Shown here: in pieces, positions 17,681 through 28,304 of the stretch
Layout of the letters: every line of letters begins with the position of its first letter
Position numbering within the stretch: the first letter of the stretch is position 1
Assembly: GCA_964418125.1 (NCBI GenBank)
Contig: CAYQKY010000019.1
Location: 1-64,000, forward strand
DNA: 64,000 nucleotides
Source: JACJXW01 sp964418125
Lineage (GTDB): Bacteria > Bacteroidota > Bacteroidia > Chitinophagales > Saprospiraceae
Direction of reading: 5' to 3'
The notes under the pieces: generated by a model
What the model was told of the DNA's origin: nothing
Database searches by the model: none
The model's input: only the letters and a program-made list of their open reading frames with translations
Made by a program: the position numbers and the translations under genes

Positions 17681-19360
17681 CTATTTCTTCATCAGTTTCT
17701 TTATTTCCCGTTTCCCATCCGGATACCGGATTTCCAGGACGTACAGGCCTGATGGAAAGTGCCCAATGTTCAGAGCAATGCGTTGGCCGGTTGGTATCTT
17801 CCTGTTCATCCACAGCCGTCCGTCAATGCCAGCAATCCTCAGGTTCGCGGAAAGGAGAAGATCCTTGTTTAATTCCAGGTTTAACCACTGGCTTGCCGGG
17901 TTGGGCCAGATGCGGGCCGTTGCTGCGTCTTTCCAGTCAGGTTCTTCGATGTTCACCAAAGGTGAAGGAACCTTAAAGTGAGGCCGTATCATCAACCGGT
18001 AGGGATGGCGGTAGCTGTGCGCCCAGGGATAGCCTCCGCCCGCCACCGGTGAGACGAGCCAGAAATTGCCGTCTCCCGGTTGGTGGTCAAAGTCGAATCC
18101 GATCACTCCCTGAAGGGTATCCTGCCCGGCGGCGAATAGATAATGACGGCTGTCCATGGGCATCGGCTCGGGGAGTTCGTGGTACGCCCAGCCCGTAGAG
18201 TTGTTGAGTTCGACTACTTCCGAGTGGTACTGCTCAATGGTAGGCGAGCCGGACTCATCAAAGATGTTAATAAGAAAATTAATGCTTCCAGTGGGGTCCG
18301 AATTGGATGCAATACTTACCGAGATGCCGATGAGGGTATCGGGCGCATCCAATTGAAAAACTGTGCCATAGTAGCCATACCAATTGGGATCTCCAAAACC
18401 GAACCCCAGGCCTGATTCCCGGATTCCGTCATCCTGTGCCAATTCGGATTCGGAATAGGCAAAAGTGCTGATGGTTGTGCCTAGGTTGCCTTCTAAATTT
18501 TCTTCAGACAGGGCCATGAGCAACCGGTAATTGCCGGTAAGCTCCGGGAAAATACGGAGGGTATCTGTGAGTATGGAACCAGGGGCTACGACGGGCATTT
18601 CTTCTGTCGTAGTTTCGTGATAGCCGCCATTTCTGAAAAGGGTCTTCCTTAAAGTTACAGCGTCCAGGCTGGATGACCCGAGGTTGTTCACTTTGATCTC
18701 CCATTCGAAGGGGCGGTATTGGCTGGCGCATATGGTCGGATATTTGTAGAGTGGACGGACGTGAGCCAGCGCCATATATTGGGGCGCGGTTTCTACCTTC
18801 ACATTATCTATGGCCAGCCCACTGTTGTGCCCGTTGTCGTCGTCATAGTGAAAGGCGAGGTGTACCTGATGGCCCAGATGGCTTTCTTTAAGTTGCACGC
18901 CATGTCGGTTCCAGTTTTTGACGCTGTAATCCACATGATCCAGCCGGTAGATCTCTTCCCAGCTCTGCATTCCATCCGTGCTGATGAGCACAGAAGCGGT
19001 TTCATCTCCGTAAAAGTCGAGGTTGGGGTAGTAGGCATCGAATGTAAGTACTACTTTTTGCTCCACCTGGGTAAGGTCGATCATTGGCGTGGCCAGTAAT
19101 GCGTCGGAGGAAATAGAGGATGATCTGTCGTCGTTAATACCGAAAAAATTGCCGTGGCTGGGTACGGGAAAATTATTTAAATAAGATTGTGTATTGAGGG
19201 CTTCCACATCACCGTGTTCCCACGGCCATTCGGCTGTCCAGTTGTCGGGAATGCCGTTCTCAAAATTTTCCTCCAGAAATGTACTCGCCGAAGGCTCCTG
19301 AGCGCCTGGGTGAAGGTAAGGAACGAAAAAAAATGCCAATAGAAGATAAAGGTTTTTCAT
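17681..19360 (-). CDS. T9SS-secreted protein with choice-of-anchor-J-like domain
   Basis: A 559-residue secreted protein. It starts with a signal peptide (MKNLYLLLAFFFVPYLHPGAQ); the open frame continues 52 codons upstream, but 19360 gives the clean signal. After it comes a beta-sandwich region beginning ENFENGIPDNWTAEW, typical of choice-of-anchor-J/MAM-like domains that bind sugars or substrates. The end (NPASQWLNLELN...GLYVLEIRYPDGKREIKKLMKK) is a type A C-terminal sorting domain for the type IX secretion system. It should be exported to the surface; the function is unknown. Confidence 0.85.
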   Translation of the reverse strand: MKNLYLLLAFFFVPYLHPGAQEPSASTFLEENFENGIPDNWTAEWPWEHGDVEALNTQSYLNNFPVPSHGNFFGINDDRSSSISSDALLATPMIDLTQVEQKVVLTFDAYYPNLDFYGDETASVLISTDGMQSWEEIYRLDHVDYSVKNWNRHGVQLKESHLGHQVHLAFHYDDDNGHNSGLAIDNVKVETAPQYMALAHVRPLYKYPTICASQYRPFEWEIKVNNLGSSSLDAVTLRKTLFRNGGYHETTTEEMPVVAPGSILTDTLRIFPELTGNYRLLMALSEENLEGNLGTTISTFAYSESELAQDDGIRESGLGFGFGDPNWYGYYGTVFQLDAPDTLIGISVSIASNSDPTGSINFLINIFDESGSPTIEQYHSEVVELNNSTGWAYHELPEPMPMDSRHYLFAAGQDTLQGVIGFDFDHQPGDGNFWLVSPVAGGGYPWAHSYRHPYRLMIRPHFKVPSPLVNIEEPDWKDAATARIWPNPASQWLNLELNKDLLLSANLRIAGIDGRLWMNRKIPTGQRIALNIGHFPSGLYVLEIRYPDGKREIKKLMKK

Positions 19361-19527
19361 GGCTTTGAATTTTAGATGTTTATGAATAGCTTCTAAGATC
19401 GGGTTAAAAGGCTTATGCGGCCAGGACAAATCTTCCGGATACTGGTACATTTCTTCCAAAATCGGGGACATTGAGGGTGAATTGGGCTTATTTTGCAGGC
19501 CAGGCTTTTTAATCAAAATAATAAGGC

Positions 19528-21096
19528 ATGAATAAAAGCAATACCCCAGGCAGGCTCAGGTACGGGGTTCTTTTCATTTTTTGGGCCCTCTTTTTCCTGG
19601 CAGGCTGTACTTCTCCGACGCCCTTTCAGGAACTTCTCCAAACCCGGGGCAGCCGGTACGATATGCTCGTTCGCGGCGGCCGGGTACTCGACGGCCAGGC
19701 CAGCATCCCCCGCCTCGCAGATGTGCTTATCCGCAACGACTCCATCCTGTTCATCGGGGATGTAGATACGGCCGCCATCGCCGTTGAGCAGGTGATCGAC
19801 GCTACCGGAAAATACGTCGCCCCCGGCTTCATCGACACCCACGCCCACGGCGACCCGCTGGAAACGCCCGCCTTTGAGAACTTCCTGGCCATGGGCGTCA
19901 CCACCATCTGCCTGGGGCAGGATGGCGGCAGCCCGGAGTACGAGGACATCCGCCCCTGGATGGAAAAGGTGGACAGCGTCGGGCCCGGTGTGAATATCGC
20001 TATGTTCGCCGGCCACGGTACGCTGCGGCAGCTCAGTGGGGCAGGCTACAAACCACAGCCTGAACCGGAGGAAATGGCCCGAATGCAAACCTTGCTCACT
20101 GATGCGCTGGATGCCGGCTGCTTCGGCATGACTACCGGCCTGGAATACACGCCCGGTATTTACGCCGGCGATGAAGAACTGGCGGCCCTGGCCAGAGTGG
20201 TGGGGGAGAAGGGAGGCCTGATCATGAGCCACGTCCGAAACGAGGACAACGACGCCATTGAAGCTTCCCTGCGGGAACTGCTCCGCCAGGGGCAGTACTG
20301 TAATGTTCAGGTTTCTCACCTGAAAGTGGTGTACGGCAAGGGGGATGAACGTGCGGAGGAGATCCTCGGCCTGCTGGACAGCGCCCGAAACAACAGCAAT
20401 TATTCTGTCACCGCCGACATCTACCCCTATACCGCCAGCTACACCGGCATCGGCATCGTTTTCCCTCAGTGGGCCAAGCCGCCGAATGATTACGGGCAGG
20501 TGAAGCAGGAGCGGAGGCAGGAGCTCCTGGAATTCCTCCGCCGGAAGATCCAGTCCCGAAACGGCCCCGAGGCTACGCTATTCGGAACCGAACCCTACGC
20601 CGGCAAAACCCTGGCCCAGGTGGCGGCCGAACAGGGCCTGCCCTTCGAGGAAGTCTTGCTCGATATCGGCCCGGGCGGCGCCTCCGGCGCCTACTTCGTT
20701 ATGGACGAAGCCCTGCAGGGGCGCTTGCTGGAGGCCCCCCACGTGATGATCTGTTCGGACGGCAGCCCCACCATGCGCCACCCGCGGGGCTACGGCAGTT
20801 TCGCCAAGATCATCGAACAATATGTGCAGGAGGAGCAACGCTTCTCTCTGGCCGAGGCGGTGCGTAAGATGACGAGCCTGCCGGCCCAGACATTGGGTTT
20901 GAAAGAAAGGGGAATGCTGAAAGCCGGATACCATGCCGACCTCCTGGTTTTTGCTCCTGAGGCAGTCAAAGCCCGGGCAACTTTCAGCCAACCCCATCAG
21001 TTGGCGGTGGGCATGGATTGGGTGGTCGTTAATGGGAAGGTAGCCTTCAGGGACGGGCAGTTGGCCGGTAAAGCAGGCAAGATGCTGAAGAAATGA
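19528..21096 (+). CDS. N-acyl-D-amino-acid deacylase (D-aminoacylase) family lipoprotein
   Basis: A 522-residue amidohydrolase. The N-terminus has a lipobox (FLAGC, Cys near residue 28), so it should be a lipoprotein facing the periplasm. The metal site begins with DTHAHGD near residue 110; later family segments are TGLEYTPGIYAGDEELAAL near 205, SHVRNEDNDAIEAS near 235, VQVSHLK near 262, and the C-terminal MTSLPAQTLGLKERGMLKAGYHADLLVF. Relatives hydrolyse N-acyl-D-amino acids or D-dipeptides, perhaps for peptidoglycan or peptide salvage. It diverges from the T9SS gene. Confidence 0.88.
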   Translation: MNKSNTPGRLRYGVLFIFWALFFLAGCTSPTPFQELLQTRGSRYDMLVRGGRVLDGQASIPRLADVLIRNDSILFIGDVDTAAIAVEQVIDATGKYVAPGFIDTHAHGDPLETPAFENFLAMGVTTICLGQDGGSPEYEDIRPWMEKVDSVGPGVNIAMFAGHGTLRQLSGAGYKPQPEPEEMARMQTLLTDALDAGCFGMTTGLEYTPGIYAGDEELAALARVVGEKGGLIMSHVRNEDNDAIEASLRELLRQGQYCNVQVSHLKVVYGKGDERAEEILGLLDSARNNSNYSVTADIYPYTASYTGIGIVFPQWAKPPNDYGQVKQERRQELLEFLRRKIQSRNGPEATLFGTEPYAGKTLAQVAAEQGLPFEEVLLDIGPGGASGAYFVMDEALQGRLLEAPHVMICSDGSPTMRHPRGYGSFAKIIEQYVQEEQRFSLAEAVRKMTSLPAQTLGLKERGMLKAGYHADLLVFAPEAVKARATFSQPHQLAVGMDWVVVNGKVAFRDGQLAGKAGKMLKK

Positions 21097-21124
21097 TCGG
21101 AAAAATGGTTTATCGAATAAGCCT

Positions 21125-24100
21125 TCAATACCCCATCCTGTCCCGCAGCTCCTGTATCTGCTCATCGGCGCCAAGCTCCATTTGGGCAATCCTTTCCAGG
21201 TAAGGCCCCAGCAGGTTGCGGTTGTTTTGCAGCAACTGGACTGACTGTAAAGCCAGCAAGTCCAGCGCTTCGTAGATGCCCTCCACCTTATCCGGATTTT
21301 CGTTGCTGTACTGAAGGAGTTCGGGGATAAGGGCGCGGTCGTCTGTCCAGTAGGTTTCCAGTTCTGTGAGGGCGCGCTCCCTGGTGACCGCGTCCGGATC
21401 GAAAAGGTTGACGATAAGCTGTTGGCGGTTGTTGAGCACCGGGGCGTCAAAATCGACATCAGCAGGTATGGCTGGCCCGGGGTCCGTTTCCTCATTCTGA
21501 ACGCTATCCAGGACACTGCTTACAGTCTCAGCAGTGAGCGCATCTTCCAGGCCGGGGCCATTTATGAGGCCTGCGTTGCCATCAAGGCTATCTGCTTCCA
21601 CCTCTTCGCCCCAATACGCCTCTTCTTCAAAGATATAGCCGTCATAATCATCTTCGAGCGCATAGGCGGAGTCCACCATCGCTCCTGTAAAGGCTGCTGT
21701 TGAGAATATCGCTGCCGCCCAGAGGCTTGCGATGGCAAGCCAGTTGGGCCAGGCTGATTTGCCGCCCGCCCGCCGGGCCGCCCTGTTTTTCAACTGCTTC
21801 TGCAGCCCATAAAATAAGAGGGCCAGCGCCGCAGCCAACAAAAGGCCTGTTGGCACGGCATGAATTGAGATCAGTTCCGCCCAGGCCAATACGCCGATTA
21901 CCAGGAAGATAACAGTGCTGAAGAGCAGGAACGCCGCTTTGTATTTACCCTGTCGCCGGTACTTTCGCCCGTAAATAAAGGCTGCCGGCAGGGCGAGAGT
22001 GAAAAATACTGCCAGGTGGGTGTCGGCAGCACTTGCTGTTAAAAAAAGGAGAATGGCGGCAACGGGCACGGCAAAAGCCGTAAAGGGAACATATTGCCTG
22101 CTTATGAGATAGGCCCGGCTTTGCCGGAAAATGGACCACAGTAAGATCAGAATGGAAACCAGGCTNNNNNNNNNNNNNNNNNNNNNNNNNNNNNNNNNNN
22201 NNNNNNNNNNNNNNNNNNNNNNNNNNNNNNNNNNNNNNNNNNNNNNNNNNNNNNNNNNNNNNNNNCCTTCGGGGTATTCTATCCGGAAGAAAAGGACGGC
22301 GCCGGCCAGGACAAAAAGCCCCACGGCTATGAAAATAAAAAGGGCGCCGTATTTGGGGAGCTGTGAAAACCAGTACCTCAGTTGGCCCGAAAGCGTGTTG
22401 CCGGACTGCCCGGCCCAGAGCGTTTTTATTTTTTTCCGAAAGCCGTAGATACCCAGAGACAACAGCGCCATCATTGCCCAGAAGATACTGTAAAAAACAC
22501 CCTTTCGGACCTCAGGATAGTAGGCTCCTTCCATCCACAGGAAAGCCAGGTAAAGGGAGAACAAGGAAAAGCCGGCAAAGTATAAGGCCGGCTCCAGGTA
22601 TTTCTTTTCCTGGATGGACTCAATGATGAGGTCGGCATAATAGACCAGGATAAAGATCAGAGACGCCAGGAGTACCCTCAACGCCCACCACTTGGCCCTA
22701 TCTGAGGCGCCGGGGATCTCGTCCATAAAAGTAGTGAGTTCATGATCTCGTTTTTCATCAAGAGGGAGTACATAATCGCCGCTCCATTTCCTGATCTCCC
22801 GGTCATCGGGGTTCCAGAAAAAAACTTCATCTGATTGCTCACTGAGCATAAAATGGTCATCCGGGCTGAAGAGTTGTCCGTTGAATCCGGGTTGGAATCC
22901 GCTTTTGAATTGATAAGTGTTGGCTTTTTTGCCATCCGGAGTAAAAACCTCGACCAGTTTGGGCGATTGCCGGATAATGTATTTACCGCAGGGAGAAAGC
23001 CGGACTCTCGAGGCATTCCGATCCTTCAACCAGCCTGTAAAGCCGGCGGCCTCTACAACCAGGGAATCGGCGGGAAGCATCCCTCTGTTTTTGGGGATAA
23101 TGGCCGCTTTGGTTGCCTGCAGGGCGACGGCAAACTGGCCATCACGGCTGACAGTGGCGTCAAACAGACGGCCATTGGGGCCTTCAAAGGTTACTGCCGG
23201 GTTTTTATCCCGTTGATAATCCCAGTAAACGATCCGGGCCTTTATGGGTTGCTCCATTTTTTGGCGCTTCTTATTGCCACCGGGCAACAGGCTCTTCAGC
23301 CAGTTGAAGAATCCTCCCAACCTGGGCGCCGGCGTTGTGCTTTCCAGGCCGATAACCAGATAGCCTTCGTTTTCGTGGAAGCGGGCCATTGCAATCCGGG
23401 TGTTGCGCGGCAGGGTAGTATCCTGCGCAGGGGTAAAGGCGGACAAAGAAGTGCGGGCATTGCCGGATTGCCAGGCAAATACCTTTACCGTATCTTCGGA
23501 AACGGTCAGAAGGTGGTATCCGTCCTCTGAAAAAGAATACCCGGCAATATTTTCATGGGCATGAATGGATAACAGCTCTCCGGAAAGGTCGCAGATAAAT
23601 GCCAATTTATTGGTCATCGCAAAAATACAGCGGCGGTTCGGGCTTATGGCAATATCCAGCAAGCCATCCTCGGCACGCAGGAGTGTAACGGTATCCAGCC
23701 GGGTTCCGTTGGGGATCAGCAGAGCCAGCTCCTGGTTTTCATCCACCACCAGATACCGGTTTTCGTTAATAGCCTGAAAATACAACAGGGTATTATCGAT
23801 GGCCAGGCTGTCTGCGGCCTTTTCCGGGCGGGCGGGATCCCAGGACCGGATATCTTTATAACTGATCAGGGACAGGTTGGTCTTCCGCAAAGAATTATTG
23901 CCGCTGAGCTTCACATTATCGAGTTTTCCGCTGACGGCGCGCCACCAATCCATTTTCCGGGCTTTTGCGTAGGCCATCGTGTCCAGAAGCCCGTTTCTTT
24001 CATTCATCAATACAATAGAAAAAAGGGTGTCTGCACTAATCAGATAGTAGTCTTTTTCTTCACCAATTATTTGTAAGTAATTTTCTTCACCATCATCCAG

Positions 24101-27100
24101 AAATTCAGGATATTCCTTTACCAATTCCTCTTTGGAATAGCTTCTGCCATACTCATCGAATACTTTCCCGGTTACGAAATCATAGTATCCGAGATAGGGA
24201 AAATCCTCATCATCAGAAGTCATACTGGAGGCATAAACCGGTATCCATAGCCCTTCTACCAATTTCCCGTTAAGAATGTACCTCGGCTCCCGGTAATCAT
24301 AGGAAATAGCTTCAACCTTTTTGCCATCCGCAGAAAGCCTCACTTCCCGTTTTAATTCATCTTCGTTACTGGCCAGCCGGATCGTTTGCTCGGTTCCGGG
24401 TTCCGGCCAGTATTTTACCAGGCTGTCCCTGTACTGGACGAGGAAGGGGCCATAGGGCGCAATATAATCCAGGGCGTCGATCCTGCCTCCCGGCTTCAGT
24501 GTAATGGACAATGGGCCGGAACCCTCTGCCGCAGGATCAGCATCGGAATAGGGATCGCCCTCAGAGCCTTTGCCATAGAGGTTGTAGAGGTTATTCACCA
24601 CGTCGATACGCCGTACACCGCTTTTGTTATAAGCGAACTGGCCCAGCTGAATGGCTTTATCCAGCTTGTCGGTAGTTTTGTCCTGTTCGATCAAAGAAGC
24701 ATCCAAAGCTTTACTGATCACCTGTTCTTTGAGTTGTTCGTTCACCGAGACGGAAAGCAGGCCGGCCAGAATAGATAAGGCCAGGATAAACAACCCGCCT
24801 ACGATACCCGCTTTGGCCCAGGCGCGCCGCTGGCGCAGGCGTTTTTCCCTTTCTGTCCGGCTGATCTCCAGGAGCGCTCTTTCCCGCTCATTCAGGCCGC
24901 GCATGCCTTTTTTTCCTTTCCAGACCACATCCAGGTCGTTATCGTTGAGGCGCAGCTTTCTCAATTCTTCCTCTTCCCCGGCTCTGTCCAGGTCGGGCTT
25001 CTTTACCTCCAGGATGCGGGTGGAGCGCTGCCCCAGCTTGTCGGAGCGGTCATATTCCCTGCGTACAACCGGCGCCAGGGTATCGTGCGGCAGGCTGGTA
25101 TATCCGCGGCCATCGTCATTGAGCAGGAAGATTTCAGGGCTCTTGAGCTTTTTGACGAGCGTTTCCACAAAACCCGGAGGGTACTCATATTCTTCCTCTT
25201 CTTCCAGGTGTTGGTAGCGGGGGCGGATATCAGTTTCGAAATTTCGCCGCCGGGAGGTGCCCAACTCGGTGACGTGAAACTGTAAAATATCCAGCACCAA
25301 CCCCGATTCTACTACTTCCGGCTTCCATTTCCGGACGGCTTCCATCTGTTCCCGGAAGTATTTTTCCATCTCTTTGCCGCCGCTCTGGGTTTCGCTGTAA
25401 GCCCTGATACTGAAATAGGCGGAGTTTTTGTCCGGGTCATACGTATTGTCCCACAGCTTGGTGAGCAACAACTGCAGGACGGGGGCTACAGCGCTCCTGC
25501 CTCTGAGCAGGTCGTTGGCGATCTTTTCGGGAAGGCCTTTTTCAATGGTCAGGTTATAATAATTGATACCCCGGAGCCTGGGCAGTTCACGGAATATCTC
25601 CTCGATGTCTTTTCCTCTCAATTGTTCCAGGAATACGGTGCTGGGCGACAACTCATACTCCTGGCTGCGGGCCAGGATCTTGGCATTGAACTCTTCTCTG
25701 TAGCCCAGGATGATCTTTCCCCTGACCTTATCCTCTTTACCGTCAGGGTGGCGCACGAATATATCTTTGAGCACCCTGAGCAGGCCTTCCAGTTCATTTT
25801 CGATCCTGGGGTTGGGTTGCGTAATAGCCTCTTCGGCCTGGTCGAGGATGATGATCAATTCGCGGCCCGTTTCCTTTTCCAGTTTTATCCAGGCTTTTCG
25901 CAGGCGGCTGCCGGCTTCTTTGTCGAGTATAAGGTTCCCGTTGGTCGCTTCATGGTATACCCCCCGGCTGCTCTGCTTTCGGGGCCTGTAGGCCCGGATG
26001 GATCGATACCGGTTGATAATGGACCGAAAGGTGTTGGCCGTTTCTTCTTCCAACCCTTCTGCAAGGGCCTCGATCTTCTGAAGTTTTTCCAGGTTGGGGT
26101 CCGCTTCCGGCTCCTCGCTTGCCGTCAATTCTTCCGGTTCCTCTTCCGGCTGAAAGGAAAGCATTTCCGCGAATGTCCGGACTAATCCCTGGATGTGGTC
26201 CCGGCGCCTGTACCGTATTTCAAAGCGCTTGTTGCCGTCTTTGTCCTTTGCGGCTTCCAGGCGGGGCCGCAGGCCGGCGTCCAGGAGGGAAGATTTGCCG
26301 GCGCCCGATTCGCCGTAAAGCATAATAATGGAGGGAGCATTGCGTTCGTTGACTTTCAGCCAGAGGTCGCGGATGTAACTGGAGCGGCCAAAGAAGATCT
26401 CGGCGTGCCGGGCTTCATAGGGTTTAAGAAAGAGGAACGGGCTGGCCGGCAACTGTGTCTTTTCCAGGGGAGGCAGGTTGAAAAGCGGGTTTTTTGACAC
26501 TTCGGGCAGGTTCCAGTTTTTGAAATCCACCTCGGCGGCGCTGTCTCTGAATGACTCTTCCCAGGGAAAGCTGCCCGCTTCTTCTTTCGGGATAATGATA
26601 CCCCGGCTTTTTTCGCTGCCCCTTACGGTATCTGCCGCATCCGTAACCGATTCCACTTCGTTTTTGGCGTCTGCCCATGCTCCGGCCATCGTCAGGCCAT
26701 TGGCCAGGCCGGTATAAAAGCGAGTGGCTACCGTGAGCGCCTGGCCGTCTTTAATTGAGGTGGAAGTACCGATGACAATGGGCACGCCGCGGCCGGTCAG
26801 AGCTTTGGCCAGCCGCTCGGTGGAACATCCGTTGAGGAAAACCATTTTAAGGTTTTCCTGATTTTCTCTCCTGGACAGGATGTTTACCAGCCCGTCGCCT
26901 TTAGCTACCTGGCGCTTTCCGTCCAGGCCTTCCAGCAGCAACTGGTAGCCGTCGGCATGGCCGCCGTAGTGGATGATGGCGATGCGGTTCTTATACTCGT
27001 CGCTTCCGAGAATGTCCAGGAAGGTTTTGATGGAAACGTTCTGGCGGACGACCGGCTTGTCGCACAGGCCGTTGCGGTAGGCTTCATGGAGGATGGCCTC

Positions 27101-27196
27101 CAGCTGTTCTCTTTCTTTGACAACGTTATCGAGGCGGCGGTTGGCTTCGTATTCGTTGGCGAATGCCAGAAAAACAACGGGTTTTTCGTTGTTCAT
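21125..27196 (-). CDS. CHAT protease - STAND ATPase - beta-propeller - multi-TM protein
   Basis: A protein of about 2,020 residues (34 unknown, in the N gap). Residues 1-220 form a CHAT (caspase-like) domain with the catalytic His in IHYGGHADG and Cys in VFLNGCST. A P-loop ATPase follows with Walker A GESGAGKSS near residue 300 and a Walker-B-like ELIIILDQAEEA near 445, as in STAND NTPases. A transmembrane helix near 800 is followed by a region of beta-propeller-like repeats (about 860-1460), several hydrophobic helices (about 1500-1850) and an acidic, helical-repeat tail with a LLALQSVQLLQNN stretch. In related CHAT-STAND proteins the sensor triggers the protease. The target is unknown. Start at 27196 skips 14 upstream codons. 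Confidence 0.82.
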   Translation of the reverse strand: MNNEKPVVFLAFANEYEANRRLDNVVKEREQLEAILHEAYRNGLCDKPVVRQNVSIKTFLDILGSDEYKNRIAIIHYGGHADGYQLLLEGLDGKRQVAKGDGLVNILSRRENQENLKMVFLNGCSTERLAKALTGRGVPIVIGTSTSIKDGQALTVATRFYTGLANGLTMAGAWADAKNEVESVTDAADTVRGSEKSRGIIIPKEEAGSFPWEESFRDSAAEVDFKNWNLPEVSKNPLFNLPPLEKTQLPASPFLFLKPYEARHAEIFFGRSSYIRDLWLKVNERNAPSIIMLYGESGAGKSSLLDAGLRPRLEAAKDKDGNKRFEIRYRRRDHIQGLVRTFAEMLSFQPEEEPEELTASEEPEADPNLEKLQKIEALAEGLEEETANTFRSIINRYRSIRAYRPRKQSSRGVYHEATNGNLILDKEAGSRLRKAWIKLEKETGRELIIILDQAEEAITQPNPRIENELEGLLRVLKDIFVRHPDGKEDKVRGKIILGYREEFNAKILARSQEYELSPSTVFLEQLRGKDIEEIFRELPRLRGINYYNLTIEKGLPEKIANDLLRGRSAVAPVLQLLLTKLWDNTYDPDKNSAYFSIRAYSETQSGGKEMEKYFREQMEAVRKWKPEVVESGLVLDILQFHVTELGTSRRRNFETDIRPRYQHLEEEEEYEYPPGFVETLVKKLKSPEIFLLNDDGRGYTSLPHDTLAPVVRREYDRSDKLGQRSTRILEVKKPDLDRAGEEEELRKLRLNDNDLDVVWKGKKGMRGLNERERALLEISRTEREKRLRQRRAWAKAGIVGGLFILALSILAGLLSVSVNEQLKEQVISKALDASLIEQDKTTDKLDKAIQLGQFAYNKSGVRRIDVVNNLYNLYGKGSEGDPYSDADPAAEGSGPLSITLKPGGRIDALDYIAPYGPFLVQYRDSLVKYWPEPGTEQTIRLASNEDELKREVRLSADGKKVEAISYDYREPRYILNGKLVEGLWIPVYASSMTSDDEDFPYLGYYDFVTGKVFDEYGRSYSKEELVKEYPEFLDDGEENYLQIIGEEKDYYLISADTLFSIVLMNERNGLLDTMAYAKARKMDWWRAVSGKLDNVKLSGNNSLRKTNLSLISYKDIRSWDPARPEKAADSLAIDNTLLYFQAINENRYLVVDENQELALLIPNGTRLDTVTLLRAEDGLLDIAISPNRRCIFAMTNKLAFICDLSGELLSIHAHENIAGYSFSEDGYHLLTVSEDTVKVFAWQSGNARTSLSAFTPAQDTTLPRNTRIAMARFHENEGYLVIGLESTTPAPRLGGFFNWLKSLLPGGNKKRQKMEQPIKARIVYWDYQRDKNPAVTFEGPNGRLFDATVSRDGQFAVALQATKAAIIPKNRGMLPADSLVVEAAGFTGWLKDRNASRVRLSPCGKYIIRQSPKLVEVFTPDGKKANTYQFKSGFQPGFNGQLFSPDDHFMLSEQSDEVFFWNPDDREIRKWSGDYVLPLDEKRDHELTTFMDEIPGASDRAKWWALRVLLASLIFILVYYADLIIESIQEKKYLEPALYFAGFSLFSLYLAFLWMEGAYYPEVRKGVFYSIFWAMMALLSLGIYGFRKKIKTLWAGQSGNTLSGQLRYWFSQLPKYGALFIFIAVGLFVLAGAVLFFRIEYPEXXXXXXXXXXXXXXXXXXXXXXXXXXXXXXXXXXSLVSILILLWSIFRQSRAYLISRQYVPFTAFAVPVAAILLFLTASAADTHLAVFFTLALPAAFIYGRKYRRQGKYKAAFLLFSTVIFLVIGVLAWAELISIHAVPTGLLLAAALALLFYGLQKQLKNRAARRAGGKSAWPNWLAIASLWAAAIFSTAAFTGAMVDSAYALEDDYDGYIFEEEAYWGEEVEADSLDGNAGLINGPGLEDALTAETVSSVLDSVQNEETDPGPAIPADVDFDAPVLNNRQQLIVNLFDPDAVTRERALTELETYWTDDRALIPELLQYSNENPDKVEGIYEALDLLALQSVQLLQNNRNLLGPYLERIAQMELGADEQIQELRDRMGY
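22166..22265. other. assembly gap (100 N)
   Basis: Exactly 100 unknown bases interrupt the membrane-helix region of the CHAT-STAND gene at about residues 1644-1677. The reading frame is open on both sides, but 100 is a conventional placeholder, so the true length may differ. Confidence 0.97.
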
Positions 27197-27339
27197 AATT
27201 TCAGGGTTTACAGGTGTTTTTATTTGGAAGCCGTTCAAATGGTTACCTCAATATATCCTTTGGGCCGGCCTTCGTTATAAAGTTAAGGAAAATGGCCTGA
27301 TTAATCGGTTGTTTGGATAAGGATAAAATTACAAGGTAT

Positions 27340-27996
27340 ATGAACCTGCCCGTCGACCACCTCATTTATGGGGCCCCTACGCTGGAAAGCGGCATGGACG
27401 CGATTGAGGCCCTGCTGGGCGTCCGGCCCGTATACGGAGGGGCTCATCCCGGGAAGGGCACCCACAATGCCCTGCTTGCCCTTTGGAATTCGAAAAGCGG
27501 TGATTCCACAGGAAAGCCGGATGTGTACCTGGAGGTCATCGCTCCCGACCCTGGCCAGCCGGAGGCGCCCCGCCCGCTCTGGATCCCTGCGGACAGGGTG
27601 GCGGAGCCCCGCCTGATCTACTGGGCCGCCAGATCCAGCGATCTGGGAGGCCTGGTGGAAAAGGCCCGGCGCCACGGGCTGATGCTGGGCGAGGTGTCTG
27701 CCGGTAGCCGCACCCGGCCGGACGGGCAACTGCTGCGTTGGCAACTGACTGATCCCCGCGCCAACCCGGCGGATGGCATCATCCCCTTTTTCATCGACTG
27801 GGGAGATACGCTGCATCCGGCGGAGGAGTTGCCGCAGGGAGGAGCGCTGTTAACGCTGGAAGCCCGGCATCCGGAAGCGGGAAAAGTAAGGGGCTGGATG
27901 CAAATGCTGGGCCTGGATGTAAATGTGGAATACGGCCCGGAGCCGGCCCTGTCCGCCAGCATACAGGCTCCCGGGGGGCTGACGGTGCTCACGTAA
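27340..27996 (+). CDS. VOC / glyoxalase-like domain protein
   Basis: A 218-residue protein resembling the glyoxalase-like (VOC superfamily, Glyoxalase_3) group. The N-terminal VDHLIYGAPTLESGMDAIEALLGVRPVYGGAHPGKGTHNAL-type region carries the first metal-type His (VDH) and the HxGxGTHNAL motif; YLEVIAPDP gives the Glu-containing strand. Relatives often have no assigned activity. ATG at 27340 is preferred to a TTG at 27313. It diverges from the CHAT-STAND gene by 143 bases. Confidence 0.82.
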   Translation: MNLPVDHLIYGAPTLESGMDAIEALLGVRPVYGGAHPGKGTHNALLALWNSKSGDSTGKPDVYLEVIAPDPGQPEAPRPLWIPADRVAEPRLIYWAARSSDLGGLVEKARRHGLMLGEVSAGSRTRPDGQLLRWQLTDPRANPADGIIPFFIDWGDTLHPAEELPQGGALLTLEARHPEAGKVRGWMQMLGLDVNVEYGPEPALSASIQAPGGLTVLT

Positions 27997-28304
27997 GCAG
28001 GTGATAAAAATTGTATTGACGTTTCTGATCGAGGGGGGCTTTGATCCAGGCACGCCCGGAACCTGATAGCCTGTGCTATCAAGGTGAGGGCGGAACAAAC
28101 TCTAAGCTCAATTTGATCCCTTGCCTAAAAGGCAATAAGTAACGCCAATACGCTTAACTAACTCAGGAAGTCCGTAAAAAACTCGCCGGATATTCGCCGC
28201 ATGAATTACGTTTTGGGGATAATAACTTATTTTCGCATTGCGGATAATGCCCGTCTGTCCGGCCGGCTACGAGTCCCCTCGTCTTCGTTCTTCAGCCGGG
28301 TAAA

